Counted from the stretch's first letter, positions 17,615 to 26,497 are shown. The stretch: DNA of 64,000 nucleotides from Bradyrhizobium tropiciagri (GCF_001189845.1 NZ_LFLZ01000031.1:1-64000), one strand, 5' to 3'. The notes: a model not told the origin generated them from the letters alone. Translations and numbers: made by a program.

Positions 17615-18337
17615 TCAGGCCCCTCGCGTCTTCTCCTTGGCGGCGCGGTGGAGATGGCGGTAGGTGCCGTCGAACACCGTGTCGGTCGACGAGGTCCATT
17701 CGGTGCCGGCAGCCAGTTTGGGCCGATTGCTGTAGATGCGGCGCGCCTGCAATTCGCGCTCGGCGGCTTCCTCCTCGCCCATCGGCTCAAGCTGGAAATC
17801 CGCCTCTTCCGGAATCACGATGATCTGCGCGAACGGCTCATTCGGCCGGAAGACGTGCGTGCGTCCTTCCACTGGTGCCTTGAACACACAGAAGAACATC
17901 ATCGGCCACCAATTGCGGATCAGCGCCGGAACGGCGATCGGCACGGTGTCGGTGCGGTCGGTGTAGAAGCGCGGATGCGGCTCGGTGCGAACCGCCATGC
18001 CCTGTTCGACCTTGAGGTCGAGCAGGATCTGGTAGGTGTAGAACGTGTCGCCAAAATTCCGGAACGGCGGCCACTGCACGCCGCTGTCCGGCGGCTCGCC
18101 CCAATCCGCATCGAGGTGCAACCGGCCGTCGCGCGTGGTGACGTGCAGCTCGAAGCCGTATGGGTAGAACAACTCGATCCCATACTGCGCGCCTTCCGAG
18201 AACGGCACGCAGTGCCAGACCTGCTCGCGTGAGCCGTCGGTGCGCGGCTCGCGTCGTCCCGCCCAGCCCGGAATCTCGAGCTTGGTCCGCCGCGGTGCCA
18301 GGCGTGGATCGTTCAGGCGATATTTGACCGTGCTCAT
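17615..18337 (-). CDS. Conserved hypothetical protein
   Basis: A 240-residue cytosolic protein I cannot place with certainty. It begins MSTVKYRLNDPRLAPRRTKL and contains ELFYPYGFELHVTTRDGRLH, a short hydrophobic aromatic stretch IRNWWPMMFFCVFKAP and RPNEPFAQIIVIPEEADFQ. The pattern suggests a beta-rich enzyme- or sensor-like fold without recognisable catalytic motif; a DUF6065-type protein is one possibility. It is divergent from mbfA with a shared 166-bp gap that includes the ICE-like palindrome, so iron-dependent expression is conceivable. Confidence 0.6.
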   Translation of the reverse strand: MSTVKYRLNDPRLAPRRTKLEIPGWAGRREPRTDGSREQVWHCVPFSEGAQYGIELFYPYGFELHVTTRDGRLHLDADWGEPPDSGVQWPPFRNFGDTFYTYQILLDLKVEQGMAVRTEPHPRFYTDRTDTVPIAVPALIRNWWPMMFFCVFKAPVEGRTHVFRPNEPFAQIIVIPEEADFQLEPMGEEEAAERELQARRIYSNRPKLAAGTEWTSSTDTVFDGTYRHLHRAAKEKTRGA

Positions 18338-18460
18338 GGAGTCTCCGCTGCTCAGGACCGGAACTCGAACGGGCCCGCGATCGCCTGGTTCCCCTGTTCG
18401 TGATCAAAAACGCAACGAAGGCAGGGCCCTTTGGATTGACCACGGCATCGCGAACCAATA

Positions 18461-18475
18461 TTAGAATTATTCTAA
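18461..18475. promoter_or_regulatory. ICE-like Irr binding palindrome upstream of mbfA
   Basis: Perfect palindrome TTAGAATTATTCTAA, arms TTAGAA / TTCTAA, 28 bases before the mbfA GTG. It matches the iron control element core (TTAGAA-N3-TTCTAA) bound by the rhizobial haem-responsive regulator Irr. A further TTCTAA follows at once (18476-18481). Irr control of mbfA is established in Bradyrhizobium; its use here is an inference from the match. Confidence 0.8.
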
Positions 18476-18503
18476 TTCTAAGTTAGGTGAAGAAGGCGTT
18501 GCC

Positions 18504-19475
18504 GTGAAGAATTTCGCCGATCTGACCGAGCGCGAGGTGCTGGCGGTCGCGATTGCCTCCGAGGAAGAGGACAGCCGCATCTATATGTCCTTCGCCGAGG
18601 ACCTCGCCGGCCGCTATCCCGATACCGCAAAGATCTTCGAGGAGATGGCGGAGGAGGAGCGCGGCCATCGCCACCGGCTGCTCGAAACCTACGAGCAGCG
18701 CTTTGGCCCGCATCTGCCGCCGATCCGGCGCGAGGACGTCAAAGGCTTCCTGCGCCGGCGTCCGATCTGGCTGACCAAGAACCTGCCGCTCGACACCATC
18801 CGCAAGGAAGTCGAGACCATGGAGCTGGAAGCCGAGCGCTTCTATGCCAAGGCGGCGGAGAAGGCCGAGGATACCGGCGTACGCCGCCTGCTCGGCGATC
18901 TCGCCGAAGAGGAGAAGGGCCACGAAAAACTCGCGGTCAAGCTGACCGGCGACATCCTCAAGCCCGACGTGCGCGCCGAGGAAGACCGCACGCGGCGGCG
19001 GATGTTCGTGCTGCAATATGTGCAGCCGGGCCTCGCCGGACTGATGGACGGCTCGGTCTCGACACTCGCGCCGCTGTTCGCCGCCGCCTTCGCCACCCAT
19101 CACAACTGGCAGACGTTTCTGGTCGGCCTTGCCGCCTCGATCGGCGCCGGCATCAGCATGGGCTTTGCCGAAGCACTGTCCGACGACGGCTCGCTGACCG
19201 GCCGCGGCTCGCCATGGCTGCGCGGCCTGACCTGCGGATTGATGACGACGCTCGGCGGTCTCGGCCACACCATTCCCTATCTCGTGCCCGATGCCTGGCC
19301 GAATGCATTCTGGATCGCGACTGCGATCGCCGGAATCGTGGTGTTCTTCGAATTGTGGGCGATCGCCTTCATCCGCTCGCGCTACATGGACACGCCGTTC
19401 CTGCAGGCGGTGTTCCAGATCGTGCTCGGCGGCGCGATCGTGCTCGCGGTCGGCATCTTGATCGGCGCGGCGTAG
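18504..19475 (+). CDS. mbfA: Membrane-bound ferritin-like iron exporter MbfA
   Basis: A 323-residue fusion of a cytosolic ferritin-like (rubrerythrin/erythrin) domain, residues 1-160, to a VIT1/CCC1-type membrane domain, about 165-323. The di-iron site motifs ExxH are visible as Glu52-Arg-Gly-His55 and Glu137-Lys-Gly-His140, with further Glu at 20-22. The membrane part has LAGLMDGSVSTLAPLFAAA, followed by several hydrophobic helices. In Bradyrhizobium and Agrobacterium MbfA exports iron and protects against iron and peroxide stress, and Irr represses it when iron is low. The start is GTG with GAAGAAGG upstream. An ICE-like palindrome 28 bases before the start fits that control. The next gene follows after 16 bp. 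Confidence 0.93.
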   Translation: MKNFADLTEREVLAVAIASEEEDSRIYMSFAEDLAGRYPDTAKIFEEMAEEERGHRHRLLETYEQRFGPHLPPIRREDVKGFLRRRPIWLTKNLPLDTIRKEVETMELEAERFYAKAAEKAEDTGVRRLLGDLAEEEKGHEKLAVKLTGDILKPDVRAEEDRTRRRMFVLQYVQPGLAGLMDGSVSTLAPLFAAAFATHHNWQTFLVGLAASIGAGISMGFAEALSDDGSLTGRGSPWLRGLTCGLMTTLGGLGHTIPYLVPDAWPNAFWIATAIAGIVVFFELWAIAFIRSRYMDTPFLQAVFQIVLGGAIVLAVGILIGAA

Positions 19476-19491
19476 GACGGCGAGGTCACCG

Positions 19492-20358
19492 GTGCGATCC
19501 CGACGCCAATATCGAGATACGGCCGGCGCGGCGCTGATTGCGCTCGCGGCGGTCGGATACAGCAGCCACGCACAAGCTACCGACGAGATCCAGGTCTACA
19601 ACGCCGGGATCGCGGCAGTCGGCCAGCTCACCGTCCAGCAGCATCTCAACTACGTCGGCATCGGCCAGAAGGATCCGCCCTTCCCCGGCGGTTTTCCATC
19701 CAACCACAGCCTCAACGGCACGCCGGAATTTGCCTATGGCATGACGGACTGGTGGGAGCTCGGGCTCTATCTGCCATTTGCCGTGCAGGACCGGCAGTTC
19801 CTGTCCGATGCCTTCAAGCTGCGCACGCTGTTCGTCTCGCCCAACGCCGACAAGCGCAATTTGTTCTACGGCATCAATTTCGAGCTCAGCTACGAGATGC
19901 CGAAATTCGCGCAGACCCGCTGGGGCCTCGAAATCCGGCCGATCATGGGCGTGCGCAACGCGGACTATGAATTCATCGTCAACCCGATCGTCGATGTCGG
20001 CTTCGGCCGATATGGCGAGGCGGATTTCGCGCCTGCCGCACGCGTGGCGCGCAAGCTGAAGGACGATCTATATGTCGGGCTCGAATACTACGCCGATTTC
20101 GGCAAGATCGGCAATTTCAGCCCGCTCGCCGAGCAGCAGCATACCTTGTTCGCGGTGACCGACTTCAAGGTGGGTGACGTCGACATCGATTTCGGTGTCG
20201 GCTATGGCCTGACACGGGCCTCCGACCGGTTCGTCGTCAAGACCATCATCGGTTATGCCTTTCCAGTGCCCGGAACGAAGCAGGACAGCGAGCGCGCCAG
20301 CGCGAGCGGAGCCATCAATCCGATGGCGCATCTGTCGGCACGCAGCACGCCGTATTAG
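19492..20358 (+). CDS. Outer-membrane beta-barrel-like protein downstream of mbfA
   Basis: A 288-residue exported protein starting at GTG 19492, 16 bp after mbfA. The N-terminus (AALIALAAVGYSSHAQATDE) is a signal peptide with cleavage near AQA. The mature protein alternates short amphipathic strands, with YGMTDWWELGLYLPF, RPIMGVRNADYEFIVNP and DLYVGLEYYADFG, as in the MetA-pathway/Phenol_MetA_deg type of predicted outer-membrane proteins. Co-transcription with mbfA is likely from spacing, and no separate promoter is obvious. A role in moving exported iron or sensing surface stress would be speculation. Confidence 0.7.
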   Translation: MRSRRQYRDTAGAALIALAAVGYSSHAQATDEIQVYNAGIAAVGQLTVQQHLNYVGIGQKDPPFPGGFPSNHSLNGTPEFAYGMTDWWELGLYLPFAVQDRQFLSDAFKLRTLFVSPNADKRNLFYGINFELSYEMPKFAQTRWGLEIRPIMGVRNADYEFIVNPIVDVGFGRYGEADFAPAARVARKLKDDLYVGLEYYADFGKIGNFSPLAEQQHTLFAVTDFKVGDVDIDFGVGYGLTRASDRFVVKTIIGYAFPVPGTKQDSERASASGAINPMAHLSARSTPY

Positions 20359-20517
20359 GCGCGCGTCGGATTCGTCGCTCAAGCAGAACCCGACGATCAC
20401 GATCACGTTAGGCGATGTGTGACGTCGCCCCGGCGCGCCAGCGCAATTGCGATCAAGCCGGTCTTGCCGGCCCGCTCCATTCTGCGCATGATCGCCGCCA
20501 AAATCAGGGAGCACGCC

Positions 20518-21990
20518 GTGGCCAAATCACAATACAGTTTCAAGACCGCCGTCGAATTGTCAGAGGCGCTGCGCAACAAGCAGGTCTCGGCCGTCGAGCT
20601 CGCGGAAGACGCGATCGGCCGCATCGAGCGTCATGACGGCAAGGTCAACGCGGTCTGCGTGCGCGATTTCGAGCGGGGCCTCGCTGCCGCCCGCGCCGCC
20701 GACGCCGCGATCGCACGCGGCGAGCACGGAGCGCTGCTCGGCATCCCGATGACGGTGAAGGAATCCTTCAACGTCGCCGGATTGCCGACGACCTGGGGCT
20801 TTCCGCCGCACAAGGATTTCGTACCGACTGAGGACGCCCTCTCGATCCAGCGGGTGAAGGACGCCGGCGGCGTGATCCTCGGCAAGACCAACGTGCCGGT
20901 CGCGCTCGCCGACTGGCAGAGCTACAACGAGATCTACGGCACCACCAATAACCCCTACGACCTCGGCCGGACGCCGGGCGGCTCCTCCGGCGGATCGTCG
21001 GCGGCGCTTGCCGCGGGCTACGGCGCCTTGTCGCTCGGCTCCGATATCGGCGGCTCGCTGCGCGTACCGGGCTTCCACTGCGGCATCTATGCGCACAAAC
21101 CGACCTTCGCGCTGCTGCCGTCGCGCGGCCACACCCCGCCGCCGCTGCCGCCACTGCCATTCGATCGCGATCTGTCCGTGATCGGTCCGATGGCGCGCGG
21201 CGCGGCCGACCTCGCACTCGTGCTCGACGTGATGGCCGGCCCCGATCCGCTCGAAGCCGGCAAGGCCTACCGGCTGGAGCTGCCGGCGGCGCGCCACACC
21301 GCCTTGAAGGATTTCCGTATCCTCGTGATCGACAGCGATCCGGTGCTGCCGACCGACAAGGTGATCCGCGGAAGCATCGACAAGCTCGCGAGCAATCTCG
21401 ACAAGGCCGGCGCGAAAGTGTCGCGCTCGAGCCCGCTGCTGCCGGACTTCGCCGCGTCCTCGCGGCTTTATATGCGCATCCTGCTGTCGTTCCTCGCGGC
21501 GACCTTCCCGCCGGAGGTCTATGCCGGCGCCTGCGCGGCGGCAGCCGCGTTGCCGGCCGGCGACACCAGCCTGCAGGCCGAGCGGCTGCGCGGCATCGCG
21601 CTCAGCCATCGCGACTGGGTGATCGCCGACGGCGGCCGCGCGCGGCTGCGCGCGCAATGGCGCGAGCTGTTCAAATCGTTCGACGCAGTGATCTGCCCGA
21701 TCATGCCGACACCGGCCTATCCGCATGATCATTCGCCCGACCAGGAGCGGCGCAAGATCCTGATCGACGGCGAGCCGCACGTCTACACCGACCAGCTCGC
21801 CTGGCCCGGCATCGCGACCCTGCCCGGCCTGCCCTCGACCGCGATCCCGACCGGCTTTGCGCCCGACGGACTGCCGATCGGCGTGCAGATCGTCGGCCCC
21901 TGGCTCGAAGACCGCACGCCGCTCAAGCTCGCCGAGCTGATCGAGCGCGAATTCGGCGGCTTCGTGCCGCCGAAGATGTTTGATGATTAA
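20518..21990 (+). CDS. Amidase signature family protein
   Basis: A 490-residue amidase-signature hydrolase. The catalytic Ser-cisSer-Lys triad is supplied by Lys in GIPMTVKESFNVAG, and by the serines of TPGGSSGGSSAALAAGYG and GSDIGGSLRVPGFHCG. The C-terminal DQLAWPGIATLPGLPST is usual for the family. I place the start at GTG 20518 (VAKSQYSFKTA) because AGGGAG lies just upstream, whereas the open frame to 20419 is basic and unlike the family. Such enzymes hydrolyse amides or act as esterases; substrate unknown. The NTF2-like gene lies 119 bp downstream beyond a family D repeat. Confidence 0.9.
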   Translation: MAKSQYSFKTAVELSEALRNKQVSAVELAEDAIGRIERHDGKVNAVCVRDFERGLAAARAADAAIARGEHGALLGIPMTVKESFNVAGLPTTWGFPPHKDFVPTEDALSIQRVKDAGGVILGKTNVPVALADWQSYNEIYGTTNNPYDLGRTPGGSSGGSSAALAAGYGALSLGSDIGGSLRVPGFHCGIYAHKPTFALLPSRGHTPPPLPPLPFDRDLSVIGPMARGAADLALVLDVMAGPDPLEAGKAYRLELPAARHTALKDFRILVIDSDPVLPTDKVIRGSIDKLASNLDKAGAKVSRSSPLLPDFAASSRLYMRILLSFLAATFPPEVYAGACAAAAALPAGDTSLQAERLRGIALSHRDWVIADGGRARLRAQWRELFKSFDAVICPIMPTPAYPHDHSPDQERRKILIDGEPHVYTDQLAWPGIATLPGLPSTAIPTGFAPDGLPIGVQIVGPWLEDRTPLKLAELIEREFGGFVPPKMFDD

Positions 21991-22003
21991 GTGAGTTGCT
22001 GCC

Positions 22004-22089
22004 GTCATTGCGAGCGAAGCGAGGCAATCCATATATCCGCGTATGCGAAAGCATGGATTTGCTTCGTCGCTTCGCTCCTCGCAATGACG
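22004..22089. repeat. Family D repeat (GTCATTGCGAGCGAAGC), copy 1
   Basis: Left arm GTCATTGCGAGCGAAGCGAG and right arm CGCTTCGCTCCTCGCAATGAC enclose GCAATCCAT / ATGGATTTGC. Sister copies lie at 26498-26581 and 61529-61613. Confidence 0.85.
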
Positions 22090-22109
22090 AAGGGATAGGG
22101 AGAAAACCA

Positions 22110-22463
22110 ATGAGCAAGGACCTCGAAGAGCTGACAAAGCTCAACAAGGACTACGTCGATTCCGTCCAGAACTGCGACGTCAAGCGGTTCGATGAAATCC
22201 TGGCGCAGGACTTCTACGCCACCAATCCCGACAAGAGCCTGGTCGATCGCGCCGCCTTCCTGAAGCAGACGGAGATCCCGGTGAAGATCAAGGGGCTGAA
22301 GGCCGAGGACGTCAAAATCCGCATCCTCGGCGATTTCGCCATCATCCACGCCCGCACCAGCTATCTCAACGCCGACGGCGAGCAGGCCTATGGCCGCTAC
22401 ACCGATTGCTGGGCGAGGCAGAACGGAAAATGGCTTGCCGTCTCGGCGCACGTCGCGCGGTGA
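22110..22463 (+). CDS. NTF2/SnoaL-like domain protein
   Basis: A 118-residue cytosolic protein of the NTF2-like (SnoaL/DUF4440) fold. It begins MSKDLEELTKLNKDYVDS, contains the typical ILAQDFYATNPDKSLVDR segment and ends with RYTDCWARQNGKWLAVSAHV, the usual final strands. The start at 22110 is supported by AGGGAG upstream; the frame extends further only into the repeat. Many members bind small hydrophobic ligands or act as simple enzymes such as isomerases, but nothing identifies one here. Confidence 0.8.
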   Translation: MSKDLEELTKLNKDYVDSVQNCDVKRFDEILAQDFYATNPDKSLVDRAAFLKQTEIPVKIKGLKAEDVKIRILGDFAIIHARTSYLNADGEQAYGRYTDCWARQNGKWLAVSAHVAR

Positions 22464-22489
22464 GGGCGACGCTCGCGGCGTCACTCTCC

Positions 22490-22597
22490 GCTGTCATGCC
22501 CCGCTTCATGCGGGGCATCCAGTACTCCGCGGCAGCTGTTGGTTCACACAACTTCCGCCGCGGCGTACTGGGTCGCCCGGTCGAGCCGGGCGACGAC
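22490..22597. repeat. Family G intergenic repeat
   Basis: Contains the hairpin TGCCCCGCTTCATGCGGGGCA and, further on, GTCGCCCGGTCGAGCCGGGCGAC, joined by CCAGTACTCCGCGGC / GCCGCGGCGTACTGG which pair. I see one copy in the window. It separates converging genes. Confidence 0.65.
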
Positions 22598-22604
22598 AAG
22601 TTCG

Positions 22605-23693
22605 TCAGCTATCGAACATGATCACGCTGCGCAGCGTCTTGCCGGCTTTCATGTTGGCAAAACCCTCGTTGATCTCGGAGAGCTTCAGCTTGGCCGAGAT
22701 CCAGTCTTCCAGATGCAGCTTGCCGCGCATGTAGAAGTCGACGAGGCGCGGCATGTCGACGCGGAAGTGGTTGGAGCCCATCGACGAGCCCTGGATACGG
22801 CGCTCGCGCAGGAAGTCGAAGCCGTGCAGCTCGATCTTCTGGCCGAACGGGATCATGCCGACGATGGTCGCGGTGCCGCCTGCTGCCAGCATGGCGAAGG
22901 CCTGCTCGGCGGTGTCCTTGCGGCCGAGCACCTCGAAGGAATGCTGGACGCCGCCGCCGGTGAGCTCGCGCACCTGCTGGACCACGTCGCCGCGGGCCGG
23001 ATCGACGATGTCGGTCGCGCCGAGCTTGGTCGCGAGTTGCAGCTTCGCCGGATTGGTGTCGATCGCGATGATGCGGCCGGCGCCGGCGATCTGCGCGCCG
23101 TTGATCGCGGCCATGCCGACGCCGCCGCAGCCGATCACGGCTACGGTCTCGCCTGCGGTGACCTTCGCGGTGTTCACCACGGCACCGTAGCCGGTGATGA
23201 CGCCGCAACCGATCAGCGCAGCGAGATCGAGCGGCATCTCCTTCTTGATCTTCACGATGGCGTTCTCGTGCACCAGCATCTGCTCGGCAAAGGACGACAG
23301 ATTGAGGAACTGGTTGAGCTTCTCCTTCCGGCCCCAGGACAGGCGGTTTGAGGCGCCGGGCAGCATCTTCACCGTGGTGTCGGTGCACAGCACGGTGCGG
23401 CCGGTTGTGCAATTGTCGCAGGTGCCGCAGAACACGGAGAGGCAGGTGACGACGTGATCGCCGGGCTTCACGTAATTGACGTCGGAGCCAACCTTCTCGA
23501 CCACGCCGGCCGATTCATGGCCGAGCACCGCCGGCAGCGGATGCGGGTAAAGCCCTTCCATGAAGTGCAGGTCGGAATGGCAGAGGCCCGCGACCGCGGT
23601 GCGGATCAGGACCTCGCGCGGCCCCGGATTGGGCACGCTGACATCCTCGATCACCAGCGGCTGATTGACTTCATGCAGGACGGCGGCCTTCAT
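22605..23693 (-). CDS. Zn-dependent alcohol dehydrogenase (MDR family)
   Basis: A 362-residue medium-chain dehydrogenase. The catalytic-zinc ligands are in GLCHSDLHF and VLGHESAG; the four-Cys structural-zinc loop is CGTCDNCTTGRTVLC (about residues 88-103). NAD binding is by VAVIGCGGVGMAAINGAQ with Asp at 217-ish in IIAIDTNPAK. It resembles the class III-related alcohol/aldehyde dehydrogenases used with fatty or aryl alcohols. It oxidises primary alcohols to aldehydes with NAD; substrate not known. It is on the same strand as the acyl-CoA dehydrogenase gene upstream, separated by a family B repeat. Confidence 0.9.
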   Translation of the reverse strand: MKAAVLHEVNQPLVIEDVSVPNPGPREVLIRTAVAGLCHSDLHFMEGLYPHPLPAVLGHESAGVVEKVGSDVNYVKPGDHVVTCLSVFCGTCDNCTTGRTVLCTDTTVKMLPGASNRLSWGRKEKLNQFLNLSSFAEQMLVHENAIVKIKKEMPLDLAALIGCGVITGYGAVVNTAKVTAGETVAVIGCGGVGMAAINGAQIAGAGRIIAIDTNPAKLQLATKLGATDIVDPARGDVVQQVRELTGGGVQHSFEVLGRKDTAEQAFAMLAAGGTATIVGMIPFGQKIELHGFDFLRERRIQGSSMGSNHFRVDMPRLVDFYMRGKLHLEDWISAKLKLSEINEGFANMKAGKTLRSVIMFDS

Positions 23694-23731
23694 CGGAATT
23701 TCCTCTCATGTTTTTGTTACGCACGCTCTCC

Positions 23732-23861
23732 ACCTCTCCCAGAGGGAGAGGTCGGAGCGCATCGAAGATGCGGTCCGGGTGGGGGGTTCGGATCTATCGA
23801 TAGAGCGTAACCCCTCACCCGGATCGCTGGCGCGATCCGACCTCTCCCGATGGGAGAGGTG
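23732..23861. repeat. Family B repeat, copy 3
   Basis: Left hairpin ACCTCTCCCAGAGGGAGAGGT and right hairpin ACCTCTCCCGATGGGAGAGGT with inner arms GTGGGGGGTTCG / CCCCTCACCC and a GGATCG..CGATCC step. Lies between two minus-strand genes. Confidence 0.75.
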
Positions 23862-23887
23862 AGACTGCGCGAGCGGCCACGGCGAGC

Positions 23888-25705
23888 CTACGCTGCGGTG
23901 AGCAATTCGCCAACCTCGGCCATGCCGACGGCGCGATCGCCGAGCAGGTGCTCGGTCATCCTGCGCTGAACGGTATTTTCCGTTAGCCGGAACGGATCGC
24001 CCGGCGTCACGCGGTGATCAATCACCATCCGCGACAGCAACAGCCGGCGCGCGTCGCCGCGCATCTCGTGGATGCGTCCGCCTTCCCACGCCAGCGCCAC
24101 GGCGCTTGCGACATGATAGAGCAGGCTGGTGGCGTGCCGCGCATCGCCCTCATTGTCGATACGGCTCGCGACCTCGCGCGCAAACGCGATCGCGCGATCG
24201 CTGAGATCGCGCAGCCGGTTGCGCCAGGCCTGCGGCACGTTGGGACTGTCGTCGAGCCGCGCATGCAGATCGGCGGCGAGCGCGCTGTCGGCGCCATGAC
24301 GCCCGACCGCGCGCTTCAGCGCATCGATCGCAACGATGTTGCCAGTGCCCTCCCAGATCGAGCCGAGATGCGCATCGCGCAGCAGCCGCGGCGTGACGAA
24401 TTCTTCGATGTAGCCGATGCCGCCGCGCATCTCCATCGCATCGCCGCAGACTTTGCGGGCATCGCGGGTGGCGCGGAATTTCAAGGTCGGGGTCAGGATG
24501 CGGAGCAGCGCCGCGGCATCCTGGCTGCCGGCCTCGGCGCGGTCGAGCGCATCCGCGGTCAAGAAGCTCATCGACAGCGCCTGCTCGGTCGGCAGCATGA
24601 TCTTCATCAATTGCCGCCGTGCCAGCGGCAGGTCGATAATGCGCTGGCCGAACACCACGCGGCTCCGCGCCACGGTGATGGCATCGTGCCAGGCCCGGCG
24701 CATCAGCGCGGTGGATTTCACGCCGTTGGAGAGCCGCGACGAGTTGACCATCTCGGCCATCTGCACGAAACCGCGATCGAGCTTGCCGACCGCGTACGCG
24801 ATCGCGCCATCGAACTTGATTTCGCCCGAAGCCATCGAGCGCGTGCCGAGCTTGTCCTTCAGCCGCACGATCCGGTAGTGATTCTGCGAGCCGTCATCGA
24901 GGAAACGCGGCATCAGGAACAGGCCGACGCCTTTCGTACCCGGCCCCGCGCCCTCAGGGCGCGCCAGCAGCATCACCACCTTGGCGTCGGCGTTCGAGCA
25001 GAACCATTTCTCGCCATAGAGCCGCCAGTGGTCGCCCTCCTGCACTGCGCGCGTGGTCAGTGTGCCGACGTCGGAGCCGCCCTCCTTCTCGGTCATGAAC
25101 TGGCCGCCCTGCGTCAGCTTGCTCATGTCGGTCTGTGTCAGGCCGTCGAGGTATTTCGCCTTCAACGCCTCGCTGCCGAAATTATTGAGCAGCTTGGCGC
25201 ACCCATCGGTGACGTTGATCGGGCAGCCCATGCCGAATTCGGTCTGGTTGAACAGGAAGGTGAAGGCGTGCTTGGCGACGACCGGATATTTGTCGGGCCA
25301 GCCCATGATGCCCTTGCGGATTGACAGCGCGTGGATGCCGAATTCGCCGAACGCGGCCTTCTCGATCTCGCGATAGGCCGGATGATATTCGATTGTTTGC
25401 ACGTCGCGGCCGAACTTGTCGCGCTGGTGCAGCACCGGCGTGTGCCGATCGGCAAGCCGCGCACATTCGTCGAGAGTGCCGCCGGCCAAGCCGCCGAGCC
25501 GGTCGAGATGCGGCTCGATGTGGCGGAACAACGCCTCGGGTAAATGCAGCTTCAAAAGATCAGTCAGCGCCGGATCGGCCCGGTAGAAATTCATTCCCGT
25601 CGTGTCGGGCGCCAGCAGGCCCGGCTGACTGGCGGATGGCGTTTTCAGGTCCTGCTTGTGCGGCTGCATTGAATTCCCGGCTGCGGTGCTCATTTGTTTG
25701 GGCAC
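23888..25705 (-). CDS. Acyl-CoA dehydrogenase, long FadE/AidB-like type
   Basis: A 605-residue acyl-CoA dehydrogenase with an N-terminal extension and an extra C-terminal helical domain. Middle domain: TEKEGGSDVGTLTTRA and YGEKWFCSNADAKVVMLLAR. C-terminal domain: MEMRGGIGYIEEFVTPRLLRDA followed by SIWEGTGNIVAIDALKR, so the catalytic Glu of the EGT motif is present. The start is put at GTG 25705 because GGAGGAGGA lies 5 bases upstream. It oxidises an acyl-CoA to an enoyl-CoA, passing electrons to ETF. It is divergent from an SDR gene only 35 bp away, so their promoters must overlap. Confidence 0.88.
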   Translation of the reverse strand: MPKQMSTAAGNSMQPHKQDLKTPSASQPGLLAPDTTGMNFYRADPALTDLLKLHLPEALFRHIEPHLDRLGGLAGGTLDECARLADRHTPVLHQRDKFGRDVQTIEYHPAYREIEKAAFGEFGIHALSIRKGIMGWPDKYPVVAKHAFTFLFNQTEFGMGCPINVTDGCAKLLNNFGSEALKAKYLDGLTQTDMSKLTQGGQFMTEKEGGSDVGTLTTRAVQEGDHWRLYGEKWFCSNADAKVVMLLARPEGAGPGTKGVGLFLMPRFLDDGSQNHYRIVRLKDKLGTRSMASGEIKFDGAIAYAVGKLDRGFVQMAEMVNSSRLSNGVKSTALMRRAWHDAITVARSRVVFGQRIIDLPLARRQLMKIMLPTEQALSMSFLTADALDRAEAGSQDAAALLRILTPTLKFRATRDARKVCGDAMEMRGGIGYIEEFVTPRLLRDAHLGSIWEGTGNIVAIDALKRAVGRHGADSALAADLHARLDDSPNVPQAWRNRLRDLSDRAIAFAREVASRIDNEGDARHATSLLYHVASAVALAWEGGRIHEMRGDARRLLLSRMVIDHRVTPGDPFRLTENTVQRRMTEHLLGDRAVGMAEVGELLTAA

Positions 25706-25740
25706 GACTATCCTCCTCCGGCCGAGCAAAGGAAAGCCCA

Positions 25741-26442
25741 ATGGATATTCCCAAGTACAAGATCGCCCTGATCGTCGGCGCCGGCGCGGGCCTCAGCGCC
25801 TCGCTGACGCGGCTATTTTCGCGAGAGGGAATTCGCGTGGCGCTGGGCGCCCGCAGCATCGAGAAGCTCGGCGCGCTCTGCACCGAAACCGGCGCGCGGG
25901 CCTATGCCTGCGATACCACCAAGGCCGAGGATGTCGAACGTCTGTTCGGTCTGGTCGAGCGCGAAATCGGAACACCCGATCTCGTGGTCTACAATGCCTC
26001 CGGCCGCTCGCGCGGGCCGTTCGTCGAACTCGTCCCGTCCGAGGTCGAGCAGGCGATCGCGGTCTCGGCGTTCGGCGGCTTCCTGGTGGCGCAGGAGGCG
26101 GCGAAGCGCATGCTGCCCAACAAGAAAGGCGCGATCCTGTTCACCGGCGCCTCCGCCAGCGTCAAGGGCTATGCGCAATCGGCGCCGTTTGCGATGGGCA
26201 AGTTCGCGCTGCGCGGCCTGGCGCAGAGCATGGCGCGGGAACTGTCGCCGCAGGGCATCCATGTCGCGCATTTCGTGATCGACGGTGGCATCCGCAGCGC
26301 CGCCCGCACCGAGCCCGCCGACAAGCCGGACTCGATGCTCGATCCCGACGCGATCGCGTTGAGCTACTGGAACGTGCTGCAACAGCCGCGCAGCGCCTGG
26401 ACCTGGGAGCTGGAATTGCGGCCCTGGGTTGAGAAGTTTTGA
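25741..26442 (+). CDS. SDR family oxidoreductase
   Basis: A 234-residue short-chain dehydrogenase-like protein. MDIPKYKIALIVGAGAGLSASLTR holds the nucleotide-binding glycine motif (GAGAGLS), and YNASGRSRG takes the NAG position. The active-site region reads LFTGASASVKGYAQSAPFAMGKFALRG, where the usual YxxxK Tyr appears to be replaced by Phe (PFAMGK), with Lys kept. That suggests an atypical or weak reductase. Similar proteins are annotated as SDR oxidoreductases of unknown function. Start ATG at 25741 follows AAAGGAAAG. A crotonase gene lies downstream beyond a family D repeat. Confidence 0.8.
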   Translation: MDIPKYKIALIVGAGAGLSASLTRLFSREGIRVALGARSIEKLGALCTETGARAYACDTTKAEDVERLFGLVEREIGTPDLVVYNASGRSRGPFVELVPSEVEQAIAVSAFGGFLVAQEAAKRMLPNKKGAILFTGASASVKGYAQSAPFAMGKFALRGLAQSMARELSPQGIHVAHFVIDGGIRSAARTEPADKPDSMLDPDAIALSYWNVLQQPRSAWTWELELRPWVEKF

Positions 26443-26497
26443 GATGACGGAGATCATGTAAGCGGCGTAGGCTGAGGGCCGAACCACCCGCTGCATC

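Noticed and set aside
20560..22137. 525-residue minus-strand frame opposite the amidase
   Set aside because: The amidase on the plus strand has complete catalytic motifs; the opposite frame looks like Arg/Gly-rich noise and includes the family D repeat.
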